Source: UBA1737 sp964474685 | GTDB taxonomy: Bacteria; Bacillota_I; Bacilli_A; ML615J-28; CAG-313 | Direction of reading: 5' to 3' | Length of the DNA stretch: 64,000 nucleotides | Assembly (NCBI GenBank): GCA_964474685.1 | Contig: CAYYTE010000001.1 | Span: 21,392-85,391 of the forward strand | Shown: positions 9,681-18,586 of the stretch, piece by piece | Numbering within the stretch: position 1 is the first letter of the stretch | Layout: every line of letters starts with the position of its first letter | Program-made: the position numbers and the translations under genes | The notes under the pieces: generated by a model | The model's input: the letters and a program-made list of their open reading frames with translations, nothing else | Databases searched by the model: none | Told to the model about the DNA's origin: nothing

Positions 9681-10752
9681 GCAAGAAGTAGAACCTATGA
9701 AAGAAACATTCAAGGAAAGAAGCAAAAGACGCTACCAAGAAATTGTAAGAGAAATGAAAGACCCAGTTGAAAAAGCAGTTCGTGCTCAAAAAAGAGGCGA
9801 CGCTGCAGCAAGTTTCCTTAGAGGATTTTTGCTATTTGGTTTATCTTTCGTTATTGTATTTCCTATCTTTCAAGAAATTACTTTAGCATTCCGTGACCCT
9901 ACGGATTTAAACAATCCGCTTGTAAACTGGATACCAGAAAAGTTCTCGATTGTAAATATTCGAATTGCGGGGACACTATTAAACTTTTGGAGGTCTTTAT
10001 TAAACAACATTAAAGTATCGACCTTATCGACTTTAGGTACCTTATTTGCTACTTCTCTTGCGGGTTATGCCTTTGCAAGATTACGTTTCAAAGGTTCTAA
10101 TGTATTATTTTGGCTCTTTATGCTTTGTTTAATTGTACCTCCTCAAGCAGTAGCTTTATCTCAATCTTTGTATTTTTCAAGTTTTGATATATTTGGTATT
10201 TTTAAAGCCCTTCTTGGTCATTCTTTAAAGATGAAAGGAGAAGGCAAAGATTATATCTTCTATATCTTGGCCTTTACCGGTCAAGGTATCAGGGCCTCCC
10301 TCTTTATATTTATCTTTAGGCAATTCTTCCGTGGAATTCCAATTGATCTTGAAGAGAGTGCTCAAATCGATGGTGCGGGTGTAATTCGTACCTTCTGGAG
10401 TGTTATGTTACCGAATGCCAGAGGTGCTATCACTACCGTATCCCTATTTGCCTTTGTATGGCAATGGAATGATGTATATTATACAAAAATGTATGGTATT
10501 TCAGGAGACTCCTTCCCAATGATGACAATGAAATTAATCAACATTGCGGAATGGTTGGCGAACCTGTTAAAATCGCCTCAATTTAAACATTTATCCATGC
10601 TTGTTGGGGATGACATAAGAGACAATCCGTTGTTTACTCAAATCATTTCGAACACAGCGGCACTTCTTATGATGACACCTTTATTAATCGCCTATATCTT
10701 TGTACAACGTTTGTTTGTTGAAGGTATTGAACGTACAGGTATTGTTGGATAA
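9664..10752 (+). CDS. Sugar ABC transporter permease, MalG/UgpE type (second pair)
   Basis: Partner of the preceding permease. I place the start at ATG 9664 (ATG 9667 is equally possible) because AAAGGTGGT at about 9648-9655 is correctly spaced; an upstream in-frame TTG at 9628 lacks a site. The 362-residue protein has a charged head of about 50 residues, then six membrane segments. The EAA loop is LEESAQIDGAG...VMLPN. A longer than usual segment after the third membrane helix (about residues 170-215) contains a Lys/Gly-rich loop. It is followed after 23 bases by a YesL-family gene, a common companion of this transporter class. Confidence 0.88.
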   Translation: MMTKNKQEVEPMKETFKERSKRRYQEIVREMKDPVEKAVRAQKRGDAAASFLRGFLLFGLSFVIVFPIFQEITLAFRDPTDLNNPLVNWIPEKFSIVNIRIAGTLLNFWRSLLNNIKVSTLSTLGTLFATSLAGYAFARLRFKGSNVLFWLFMLCLIVPPQAVALSQSLYFSSFDIFGIFKALLGHSLKMKGEGKDYIFYILAFTGQGIRASLFIFIFRQFFRGIPIDLEESAQIDGAGVIRTFWSVMLPNARGAITTVSLFAFVWQWNDVYYTKMYGISGDSFPMMTMKLINIAEWLANLLKSPQFKHLSMLVGDDIRDNPLFTQIISNTAALLMMTPLLIAYIFVQRLFVEGIERTGIVG

Positions 10753-10775
10753 TTTATAAAAAGGAGAAAAAGGAT

Positions 10776-11468
10776 ATGCAACATAAATTCATTAACAGTC
10801 GATTCTTTCAAATTATGGATTATATCCTACGGCTCATCATTTTGAATTTTCTTGTAGTGATTCCTTCTTTCTCCTTTTTTGTTTTATTTGGAATATTCTT
10901 TAAAGATTATGCAAATTCTTACTTTATTTATCTAACTCTCATTCCAATGTTATTTTATTTATTTCCTGCTGTTGTAAGTTGTCATGATGTGATAAAACAA
11001 TATGAATGTAATGAGACCAATACAATATTTAAAGATTTCTTTAAGTCTTTTAAAAAACATTATGTAAAAAGTCTTCTTATATCGCTTCTTATCTATCTTG
11101 CTATTTATTTACTTATGTATAGTAGTTACTTTTTCTATAATAACCTTGGGAAAGGAATCTTGTATCTAGTAGGATTAATTCTTGATGCATCATTCTGGGT
11201 TATGTTTATCTTTATTCTAATGCATATCCCTTTAACATTTGTATATTTTGATGATTTAAGAATTATAGATACAATTAAAGTGAGTTTTGTGTTGGCCTTT
11301 AAATCTATTTTTAAAACTTTTGTAATGGTACTTTTATGTATCATTACAGTAGTTTTAGATATATGGAATAATTATTATTTATTTTTAGTGGGATTTTCCC
11401 TAATTATATTTCTCAATGTCAAGATGAGTTTTGGACAATATATTAAAATATTAAGAAAGGTTGAATAA
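10776..11468 (+). CDS. YesL/DUF624-family membrane protein
   Basis: A 230-residue protein with four or five membrane segments, rich in Phe, Ile and Tyr. The N-terminal pattern (FFQIMDYILRLIILNFL) and overall size match the DUF624/YesL family, which is found beside MalFG-type permeases in Firmicutes. Its molecular role is unknown; it is thought to assist or regulate sugar transport. AAGGAGAAAAAGG at about 10760-10772 is the ribosome site. A second, enlarged member of the family lies at 24152-25219, next to a sugar-binding lipoprotein. Confidence 0.75.
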   Translation: MQHKFINSRFFQIMDYILRLIILNFLVVIPSFSFFVLFGIFFKDYANSYFIYLTLIPMLFYLFPAVVSCHDVIKQYECNETNTIFKDFFKSFKKHYVKSLLISLLIYLAIYLLMYSSYFFYNNLGKGILYLVGLILDASFWVMFIFILMHIPLTFVYFDDLRIIDTIKVSFVLAFKSIFKTFVMVLLCIITVVLDIWNNYYLFLVGFSLIIFLNVKMSFGQYIKILRKVE

Positions 11469-11475
11469 ATTAAGT

Positions 11476-13662
11476 ATGAAAAAGATATTTAAACACTCGA
11501 TGTTTATGTTATTATTTTTGTTAGCAGTTACATTTTGTACAACAACTGCTTTTGCTATTGATGGAGTGAAACTTGCTTATAAAGACGAGGAAAAGATTCT
11601 ATCAAGAGACCTTGCGGGTGGACTTGAGGTTCAAAAGAGTTACATAACAACTCAAAATCTAAAGAATCAATGGAATCAACAAACATATCAATATATTGAT
11701 TTTTCAAAAGCATATAGTGATACCAAGATTGTTTCTTGGACAATGACTACTCCTGATGATTATAAACAAGGTACGATTCGTGATATGGCAACGGACTTCG
11801 AAAAGAAGAATCCAGGTTGGCTTGTTGTTGCGGGTGTAAATGGAGGTTCATTTGATAACCGTGCTGCGGTGGGTACATATGAGCCAACAAATATGTCTTT
11901 ACAAAATGGTGATTTAGTTGTAGGAGACGATCAATCATATATTGGAAGTGATGGTATCTTAAAAAATGGTATTATCGGTTTCAAGGAAGATGGAACATCC
12001 ATTGTTGGAAGTCCAACGATGGGAGGCTATCAATTAGAAAATATAACAAAAGGTGTGAAAGTAGAAGCGTTAGCAAACGACGTTTCATCTACAGTTAATA
12101 CATCCTTCTTCACGACAACATTGGATAAAGCTTGTGATTTAACAGGTTATACGGTTTATGAAGGTGAATATGAGTTAACTCGTAAATCCGATGGTGGTAA
12201 TATCTTTGTAAGAGGAAAAATTACAAAACTATCGGATATTGTAAGACTTCAAACAGTAGTGAAATCAAAATTCTATGTAGCAACTAAAGATGAAAACTTC
12301 AAAATTAACATTGGTGATGAACTTCGTGGACAACGTGCTTTTACAGGTGAATGGAGTAATGTTACCAATGCGGTTGGAACTTTTGTTACTCAAGTATTAG
12401 GTGATAACATAGTTTATAATTTAACGGATGCAGCATTCCACCCTCGTACAATTCTTGGTTTTAAAGAAGATGGAAGTTTTGTGATGATGGTTGTAGATGG
12501 ACGTGCACCGAAACTTACTGACAGAAGATATGGTGTTACATTCCCAGAAGAAGCTATGTTAATGCAAAAAGTAGGATGTGTGGATGCTTACAATATGGAT
12601 GGTGGCGGTTCTAGTGAAATGATTGTCCGGGAACAAAATGGTACATTTACTACCATTAACACTCCTTCCGATGGAACCAGTCGTGCGGATGGAAATGGCG
12701 TATTTGTTGTTATGAGAGATCCGGGTTTTGCAATTGATAATTTAGATTCTACAAGAGGAAGTTTAACAATAAAAAGAACAGATACACTATTTAGTAAAGA
12801 TGTTTCAAATATAAAAGCAACTATTGGTGATGTTACGAAAGATATGACAGGTAATTCCTTAACATTCGATAACCTAGACCAAGATAGCGATTATTCAATT
12901 TCTTTAACGTATGATATTAAAGATGGTGATGTTGTTAAAAATAGTAAATATATATTAATCGGTCAAACAAAAGAATTTGAATATCCTAAATCGGGGTTAC
13001 ACATATCGGATATTACTAAAGATTCAATTACTGTGGTAAAAGATGATTTAGCTACTTCAAGTTGGATTCAAAATGTAGAAGTAGATGTATCGGGTATAAA
13101 ACATTCAATGGGAAATGCAAATACTCTTACAATTCCTGATTTAATTATGGATACATCCTATGATGTTACATTTAGTTATGATGTGGTAGATTTAGAGTAC
13201 AATCGTACGTATCATGTAACAGAAGATAAATTTTCTATTCATACCGCAAATTATGATGTTCCAGTAATTGATACTTTTGAGGAATATAAAAAAGAAGACC
13301 AATATTTACAAGTGAAGTATCGTTATAATGACCCTTCAAGTGTGGTTACGAGTGCATATCTATTATACAATGGAACGAAATTATCAATAACTGGCAATTC
13401 GGGTAAAGTTGAAATTCCTTCCTTTGATTTAAAAGCGAGTGCTTATACAATTCAACTTGTAATTGAGTATTTAGATAACGTAACAAATACGACAAAATCG
13501 GTTAAATCCACAGTTCTTTCATATGAGAAAATCGTAGTAACAGACCCAATAACTCCTCCAACGGATGAGAAAAAAGGTTGTAAGAAAAATAGTATGGCAG
13601 AGATTATTCAAATGATTTCGGTAGTATCTATGGCATTTATGTTACTTCGTAAAAGACATTAA
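11476..13662 (+). CDS. Surface phosphodiester glycosidase (NAGPA family) with Gly-Cys-Lys C-terminal tail
   Basis: A 728-residue exported protein. The NAGPA (phosphodiester glycosidase) domain covers about residues 90-420, with the marks VAGVNGGSF, HPRTILGF, VVDGR and DGGGSSEM near 375. Family members hydrolyse GlcNAc-1-phosphodiesters; the bacterial substrates are largely unknown and could be teichoic acid or glycolipid linkages. Two or three beta-sandwich (Fn3-like) repeats follow. The end is Pro-rich, then GCKKN, a membrane segment and RKRH. An in-frame TTG at 11461 directly abuts AGAAAGG (11454-11460) and is too close to be used; ATG 11476 is 15 bases away, also not ideal, and is followed by a clean signal peptide ending at AFA. 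The start is therefore somewhat uncertain. Confidence 0.85.
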   Translation: MKKIFKHSMFMLLFLLAVTFCTTTAFAIDGVKLAYKDEEKILSRDLAGGLEVQKSYITTQNLKNQWNQQTYQYIDFSKAYSDTKIVSWTMTTPDDYKQGTIRDMATDFEKKNPGWLVVAGVNGGSFDNRAAVGTYEPTNMSLQNGDLVVGDDQSYIGSDGILKNGIIGFKEDGTSIVGSPTMGGYQLENITKGVKVEALANDVSSTVNTSFFTTTLDKACDLTGYTVYEGEYELTRKSDGGNIFVRGKITKLSDIVRLQTVVKSKFYVATKDENFKINIGDELRGQRAFTGEWSNVTNAVGTFVTQVLGDNIVYNLTDAAFHPRTILGFKEDGSFVMMVVDGRAPKLTDRRYGVTFPEEAMLMQKVGCVDAYNMDGGGSSEMIVREQNGTFTTINTPSDGTSRADGNGVFVVMRDPGFAIDNLDSTRGSLTIKRTDTLFSKDVSNIKATIGDVTKDMTGNSLTFDNLDQDSDYSISLTYDIKDGDVVKNSKYILIGQTKEFEYPKSGLHISDITKDSITVVKDDLATSSWIQNVEVDVSGIKHSMGNANTLTIPDLIMDTSYDVTFSYDVVDLEYNRTYHVTEDKFSIHTANYDVPVIDTFEEYKKEDQYLQVKYRYNDPSSVVTSAYLLYNGTKLSITGNSGKVEIPSFDLKASAYTIQLVIEYLDNVTNTTKSVKSTVLSYEKIVVTDPITPPTDEKKGCKKNSMAEIIQMISVVSMAFMLLRKRH

Positions 13663-13668
13663 GAAATT

Positions 13669-13702
13669 AAAAGTGGTATAGTTTCTATATCACTTTTTAA
13701 TA
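13669..13702 (+). terminator. Hairpin between two NAGPA genes
   Basis: A 12-bp stem (13669-13680 with 13686-13697, one G-T pair) with a 5-base loop, followed by a short T run (about five Ts). It may be an intrinsic terminator or a processing/attenuation hairpin, since the next gene starts only 13 bases downstream and has its own ribosome site. Confidence 0.6.
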
Positions 13703-13714
13703 AAGGAGAAAGCA

Positions 13715-15919
13715 ATGAAAATCTTTAAGAAATTAGCGATTCAAAGTTTATTCGTATTAGTTGCCTTAATTAGTTTAAGTTTTACGGGAAGTGTGACAGC
13801 TGAAATTAACTTTGATAATTATATAAGAAACGAACAAAATATTACAACTACCTCATTAAATGGCGGAGTTACTTTACATAAAGAAACTGCCCAGACATAT
13901 TCAACAGATGCTTCTTGGCATAATCAAACAATTCAATGGGTGGATACACAAAAAGCTTTTACAGATGTATCTTTAGTTAGTTGGACTTATGCTTCCAAAC
14001 ATGATTGGAGTGCTCAAACAGTAGGTAGAATGGCTAAGAGTTGGGAAGATAATCATCCTGGTGAAATTGTAATTGCGGCTGTGAACGGAGACTTCTTTAA
14101 TATATCTTCTACGGGAGAGCCTTTATCTTGTCATATTCAAGATGGAGATGTATTACAAGCAAGTAATGGAAATCCCAAAGATAAGGGTGGAAACGATTAT
14201 CAAGGTGTACTTGGTTTTAAAGAAGACAATTCCTATATTGAAGGAGTAGTTCCTTATGGGGATTACGTATTTGATATTCGTCATGGTAATGATACCTATG
14301 ATACAAGATTGACTGAGGTTACAACCAATAGTTTACCAGGAGAAACTGGCGTAGGTGTTTATACTACTTACTTTAATTCTTTTGGAAGAACCGATGATTT
14401 GACGGGCTATAAAGTATATTTATGTAAATATGACTTATGTAGAGTAAGTGCTTGGTCGGGCCATAATATCTTTGTAAAAGGAAGTGTTTCTGAAGTCGTA
14501 GATTTAACTAGTTTAAAACCAAATGATGTGAAACTAAATGATTTCTATGTGGTTACAAAAGATTCAACAGTAATAAAAGAAATGGAAAATAGCACCTATG
14601 TTCGCTGTCAAAAAGATGTAACAGGCGAGTGGAGTGATGTTACCAATGCTTGTGGGTATATATATAAAATCCTTGACGATTCAAATATTGTTTACGATAA
14701 AATCATTCCTACAACGAATGGAGAGAATACTCACCCGAGAACCTCGATTGGATATAAAGCGGATGGAAGTGTAGTTCTTATGGTAAGTGATGGAAGAGGA
14801 GGAGATTCAACCTATCGTCATGGATGTTCCTATAAAGAATCAGCCGCATTACTTGCGAAAGCTGGTTGTGTTGATGCCTTCAATTTAGATGGTGGTGGTT
14901 CAAGTGAATTAATTGTTCGTGATGAATATGGTGATTTTAAAACGATTAATACACCGAGTGATAAATCCTCAAGAAGTGATGGCAATTGTTTATTACTTGT
15001 TATGAAAGACCCAGGCTTTGCCTGTGCAAGTAAAGATTCAACAAGGACTTCTTTAACTGTTACAAGAAATGAAACCCTCTATTCTAAGAATGTTTCAAAT
15101 ATTCAACTTACTATTAATGGGGTTACTCAAAAGATGACGGGGACTTCCTTTGTATTTGAAGGCTTACAAGATGATACTGAATATGATATTTATGTAGATT
15201 ATGATATGGCTTATGGAGATAAAACAAAACACAATCAATACATATTACATGCGAAAACAAAAGACTTTTCTTCGCCTGAGGTAGATTTTTCGAGTCAAAA
15301 AGTTACAACAACCGGTTTTAGTGTTGTGAATGATCACCCAGATATATGTACTTTAAAGAAGGTTTCTGTAACTATAGGTGATACAGTAAAAGAATTTAAT
15401 GTTGATAAAAATAATTCAACTTGTATTGATATTACCGGTCTTACAAAAGGAACGGATTATAAGTATACTGTAACTTATTTGGTATATGATGAGTTAACAA
15501 AAAAAGACTATGAATTTACAAGTGATGTATATAAAGTAACTACCCCTTCGTTTGAAGTACCATCCATATTAAAATTAAATCTTGTAGTTGCAAAGAAGTT
15601 TACGTTTGAATATGCTTATTTAGATAATGATTCAAGAGTGATTGAAGCTTATATATTAATTGGAGAATCTAAGTACAATATAAGCTCCAAAGAAGGAACA
15701 ATTGAAATCGCAGATGCTATTAAAAATACAACATATCCTGTACAACTTGTATTAAAATATACAAATGAAAAAGGGAACATAATTACGATTCAATCCGTAT
15801 CTCAAGAATATACATATACACCGGCATCAGGCTGTAAGAAGAGTGTAAGTCAGGAAGTTTTCTCAATGTTGTCACTACTTGTACTTGCCTATGGTATTAT
15901 TAAAAAAAGGAGTAACTAA
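13715..15919 (+). CDS. Surface phosphodiester glycosidase (NAGPA family), second copy
   Basis: A 734-residue paralogue of the preceding gene. It has a signal peptide (cleavage near VTA at residue 29), a NAGPA domain at about 90-440 with AAVNGDFFN, HPRTSIGY, VSDGRGG and NLDGGGSSEL near 392, then Fn3-like repeats, then PASGCKKS, a membrane segment and IKKRSN. It has more cysteines in the catalytic region than its neighbour. AAGGAGAAAGC at 13703-13713 is the ribosome site. Only three bases separate its stop from nagZ, tying it physically to GlcNAc metabolism. Releasing GlcNAc from a phosphodiester outside the cell would feed the downstream cytosolic enzymes; this coupling is an inference from gene order. 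Confidence 0.85.
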   Translation: MKIFKKLAIQSLFVLVALISLSFTGSVTAEINFDNYIRNEQNITTTSLNGGVTLHKETAQTYSTDASWHNQTIQWVDTQKAFTDVSLVSWTYASKHDWSAQTVGRMAKSWEDNHPGEIVIAAVNGDFFNISSTGEPLSCHIQDGDVLQASNGNPKDKGGNDYQGVLGFKEDNSYIEGVVPYGDYVFDIRHGNDTYDTRLTEVTTNSLPGETGVGVYTTYFNSFGRTDDLTGYKVYLCKYDLCRVSAWSGHNIFVKGSVSEVVDLTSLKPNDVKLNDFYVVTKDSTVIKEMENSTYVRCQKDVTGEWSDVTNACGYIYKILDDSNIVYDKIIPTTNGENTHPRTSIGYKADGSVVLMVSDGRGGDSTYRHGCSYKESAALLAKAGCVDAFNLDGGGSSELIVRDEYGDFKTINTPSDKSSRSDGNCLLLVMKDPGFACASKDSTRTSLTVTRNETLYSKNVSNIQLTINGVTQKMTGTSFVFEGLQDDTEYDIYVDYDMAYGDKTKHNQYILHAKTKDFSSPEVDFSSQKVTTTGFSVVNDHPDICTLKKVSVTIGDTVKEFNVDKNNSTCIDITGLTKGTDYKYTVTYLVYDELTKKDYEFTSDVYKVTTPSFEVPSILKLNLVVAKKFTFEYAYLDNDSRVIEAYILIGESKYNISSKEGTIEIADAIKNTTYPVQLVLKYTNEKGNIITIQSVSQEYTYTPASGCKKSVSQEVFSMLSLLVLAYGIIKKRSN

Positions 15920-15922
15920 AAA

Positions 15923-17506
15923 ATGAATTTAAAAAATGTAAATATAGATGAATTGATGAATTCTTTAACACTTGAAGAGAAGGTTGGACAAATGATTGGA
16001 CTTGCCTTTTCGGGGACAGAATACAGTGAAGAATTAAAAATGCAAATTGAAAAAATTCAAGCAGGTTTAATTATCTATTTTAAAGACAATTGTGCTTCAC
16101 CGAAACAAATCTTTGAGTTGAATAAAATTATCAATTCTAAGGCCAAAATAGCCCCTTTTATTGCACTTGATCAAGAAGGGGGTATGGTTGCTAGGGTAAC
16201 GGAGAAGATTACGCAGTCGCCGGGAGCAATGGCAATTAGTGCTACGAATAATCCATTGAATTGTTATACTCTTGCTTATAATATGGGAAGAGAACTACAT
16301 GATATTGGGTTTAATTTCAATTTTGCTCCGGATGCGGATGTAAATTGCAATCCCAAGAATCCTGTTATTAATGTCAGAAGTTACTCAGAAAATCCTGATG
16401 TTGTTGCAACTTATGCTTTAGAGGCAGTAAAAGGCTATACAGAAGCAGGGCTTATGACTTCATTAAAACATTTTCCGGGTCATGGTGATACTGCAGTTGA
16501 CTCACACTTAGGGTTACCTGTTGTTGATTTTACAAGAGATCGTCTGGATAAAATGGAACTTGTTCCTTTCAAGATGGCAGTAGACAAAAACTTACCGGGT
16601 ATTATGGTAAGCCATGTAATGTTTACGAAGTATGATGATATATATCCATCTACATTATCGAGTAAGATTATAAAAGGTCTTTTAAGAGAAGAACTAGGAT
16701 ATAAAGGTTTAGTAGTAACGGACTCTTTAACTATGAAAGCTGTGTTTGATCGCTTTAGTTTAGAAGATATTGTTTTACATGGATTTAATGCAGGAAATGA
16801 TATATTACTTCTCTGTGGAGCAAGAGATATTGCAATGCAACAAAAGTTCTTTGAAACAGCAGTAAGTCTTGTAAAAAATGGTAAGATATCAATTGACTTA
16901 GTAAATGAATCCGTTCGAAGAATCTTAACATACAAACAAATGTTTGATTGTGGCAATATGGCAGAATTCTATTCGGATATCGAAGATGATTTGAATGTAA
17001 TTGACCGAGTAAGATTTTCAGAAAAAGTAATGGAAGATGCAATTACTTTAGTAAAAGATGAGAATAAATTGTTACCAATTAAAAAAGAAGAAAAAGTGTT
17101 ATTAGTGTTTCCAAAGATAAAAGTAGTAACACTTGCTGAAAATCCAGATGCTTCTTTGAACTCTCTTGCTGAATATTTACCTTTTAAAGTAGATAAATTA
17201 TACCTTCCTACAGATCCTACAAAAGAAGATAGTACTAATTTAGTGACTTTACAATCAAAGTATGATAAAATAATATATTGTAGTTATAATGCATGTTTTA
17301 ATTGCAATCAAGCAGATTTAATTAATTCTCTTGATACGAATAAGCTACTTGTCATTGCGGTCCGCACACCATATGACGAGTTGGTACTTAAAGCAACTAC
17401 ATTCCTTTGTAGTTATGAAGCAAGTCCACTTGCTTTCAAAGCACTTGCTAAAGTTCTCACTGGAGAAATCAAACCAAAGGGAGTCATGCCGGTAACTTTA
17501 AAATAA
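15923..17506 (+). CDS. nagZ: Beta-N-acetylglucosaminidase, GH3 family (NagZ-type, cytosolic)
   Basis: Removes terminal beta-GlcNAc from muropeptide saccharides (GlcNAc-MurNAc). The GH3 catalytic domain covers about residues 10-340. The NagZ-specific loop KHFPGHGDTAVDSHLGLP carries the Asp/His acid-base pair, and the nucleophile Asp lies in VVTDSLTMKAV. A C-terminal GH3 alpha/beta domain makes it 527 residues, closer to the two-domain B. subtilis enzyme than to the 340-residue E. coli one. No signal peptide is present, so unlike B. subtilis NagZ it should act in the cytosol on imported saccharides. AAGGAG at about 15907-15912 is the ribosome site, overlapping the end of the upstream NAGPA gene. 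Confidence 0.92.
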   Translation: MNLKNVNIDELMNSLTLEEKVGQMIGLAFSGTEYSEELKMQIEKIQAGLIIYFKDNCASPKQIFELNKIINSKAKIAPFIALDQEGGMVARVTEKITQSPGAMAISATNNPLNCYTLAYNMGRELHDIGFNFNFAPDADVNCNPKNPVINVRSYSENPDVVATYALEAVKGYTEAGLMTSLKHFPGHGDTAVDSHLGLPVVDFTRDRLDKMELVPFKMAVDKNLPGIMVSHVMFTKYDDIYPSTLSSKIIKGLLREELGYKGLVVTDSLTMKAVFDRFSLEDIVLHGFNAGNDILLLCGARDIAMQQKFFETAVSLVKNGKISIDLVNESVRRILTYKQMFDCGNMAEFYSDIEDDLNVIDRVRFSEKVMEDAITLVKDENKLLPIKKEEKVLLVFPKIKVVTLAENPDASLNSLAEYLPFKVDKLYLPTDPTKEDSTNLVTLQSKYDKIIYCSYNACFNCNQADLINSLDTNKLLVIAVRTPYDELVLKATTFLCSYEASPLAFKALAKVLTGEIKPKGVMPVTLK

Positions 17507-17532
17507 TTAGATAGAAAGAAGGATTTGGAATA

Positions 17533-18270
17533 ATGAACATTATTATTGCAAAAAATTATGATGATTTATCATGTAAAGCTGCGGAAATAATCGCTAATAA
17601 AATTAAAGAAAATGCGTCGTGTGTTTTAGGACTCGCAACAGGATCAAGCCCCATTGGTACTTATAAGAATTTGATTCAAAAGGTACAAAATAAAGAATTA
17701 AGCTTTAAGAATGTAAACACATATAATCTTGATGAATATTGCGGAATTTCAAAGAGTCACCCTCAAAGTTATTATTACTTTATGCATGATAATTTATTTA
17801 ACCATGTCGATATGAACGAAATGCATGTGCATCTTCCTAGCGCCACTGGGAAAACAAGAAGTGACTTTGAAAAAAATTGTGAAGAGTACAACAGCCAATT
17901 AAACCAAGTAAGTGTGGATTTACAATTATTAGGAATTGGTGGGGATGGTCATATAGGTTTCTGTGAACCTGGAACAAAAACTACTCAAGAAACTTTTGTA
18001 GTTGAATTAACAAAGAGAACTCGTGAAGACAACAAACGTTTCTTTAACTCTCTTGATGAAGTTCCTACTCATGCAATGACGATGGGTATCGCAAATATTA
18101 TGCGTGCAAAAAGTATCCTAATGTTAATTTCAGGTAAAAATAAAGCAGATACAGTTGTGGAACTTATGAGCCATAATATTACTGAAGAGTTCCCTGCATC
18201 AGTTTTATGGTTACATCCAAATTGTACAGTGATTATAGACGAAGATGCTTATTCAAAAATGAAACGCTAA
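17533..18270 (+). CDS. nagB: Glucosamine-6-phosphate deaminase
   Basis: Converts glucosamine-6-phosphate to fructose-6-phosphate and ammonia, the last step of amino-sugar salvage. The 245-residue protein has the phosphate loop GLATGSSPIGTY, the general-base Asp in NLDEYCG, and the ring-opening pair in GGDGHIGFCEPG. Its length is normal. It lies 26 bases after nagZ and needs GlcN-6-P, yet no GlcNAc-6-phosphate deacetylase (nagA) is found in this window. The last 25 bases, including the end of the coding sequence, are repeated in tandem downstream (see repeat). Confidence 0.95.
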   Translation: MNIIIAKNYDDLSCKAAEIIANKIKENASCVLGLATGSSPIGTYKNLIQKVQNKELSFKNVNTYNLDEYCGISKSHPQSYYYFMHDNLFNHVDMNEMHVHLPSATGKTRSDFEKNCEEYNSQLNQVSVDLQLLGIGGDGHIGFCEPGTKTTQETFVVELTKRTREDNKRFFNSLDEVPTHAMTMGIANIMRAKSILMLISGKNKADTVVELMSHNITEEFPASVLWLHPNCTVIIDEDAYSKMKR

Positions 18271-18328
18271 TGCTTATTCAAATGAAACGCTAATGCTTAT
18301 TCAAGTGAAACGCTAATGCTTATTCAAG
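18245..18328 (+). repeat. Tandem duplication of the nagB 3' end
   Basis: Unit 1 (18245-18269, 25 bases) is the end of nagB up to the first base of its stop region. Units 2 (18270-18292) and 3 (18293-18315), 23 bases each, and a partial unit 4 (18316-18328) follow directly. Each begins ATGCTTATTCAA and ends GAAACGCTA. Small differences (loss of AA, G for A) separate the copies. The repeats are non-coding as they lie after the TAA stop. Confidence 0.9.
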
Positions 18329-18348
18329 ATTGAGAATAAAAGACCGTG

Positions 18349-18380
18349 AAAAGTAGAACTTAAAAAGAGTTCTACTTTTT
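18349..18380 (+). terminator. Intrinsic terminator after nagB
   Basis: A perfect 12-bp stem (18349-18360 with 18368-18379), 7-base loop and a run of Ts. It ends the transcript that carries the NAGPA pair, nagZ and nagB. Confidence 0.9.
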
Positions 18381-18503
18381 TTATTTAAAGGTGCTTTTTT
18401 TAAAAAAACTGGCAAAATCTATATGTTTTTGGTTGATTTTTCCTAGAAAAAGAGGCAAAAAGAAAAAAAAGTAAAAAAAATGTGAAAAAAAAGTGATAAG
18501 TAC

Positions 18504-18532
18504 TTGCAAAACGCTTTCACATATGATATAAT
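18504..18532 (+). promoter_or_regulatory. Promoter of the surface protein gene
   Basis: TTGCAA (18504-18509), exactly 17 bp, TATAAT (18527-18532) preceded by TGA (extended -10). Confidence 0.85.
18506..18520 (+). promoter_or_regulatory. LacI/CcpA-type operator 1
   Basis: GCAAAACGCTTTCAC lies between -35 and -10 and shares the AACGCTTTCA core with operator 2. The core is typical of LacI-family (CcpA cre) palindromes, although this copy has one extra A relative to the 14-base cre consensus. Confidence 0.55.
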
Positions 18533-18537
18533 ATAAT

Positions 18538-18551
18538 CGCAAACGCTTTCA
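18538..18551 (+). promoter_or_regulatory. LacI/CcpA-type operator 2
   Basis: CGCAAACGCTTTCA matches the cre-type consensus TGnAAnCGnTnnCA at every fixed position except the first. It sits just after the -10 box, over the expected transcription start, where bound repressor would block transcription. The spacing to operator 1 (about three helical turns centre to centre) fits a pair bound on one DNA face. Confidence 0.6.
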
Positions 18552-18586
18552 AATATACTAAATATTATAGGAGGAAAGAAAAATCT

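Larger units (their letters stand above)
18381..18586 (+). other. Intergenic control region of the surface protein gene
   Basis: About 206 bases without a gene. The left half is A/T homopolymer-rich (runs of T, then runs of A separated by single G or C). The right half carries the promoter and two operators described separately, then AGGAGG (18570-18575) before ATG 18587. Confidence 0.7.

Noticed and set aside
16480..16956. Long antisense open frame within nagZ
   Set aside because: It mirrors the conserved nagZ coding frame, has no ribosome site and resembles no protein family.
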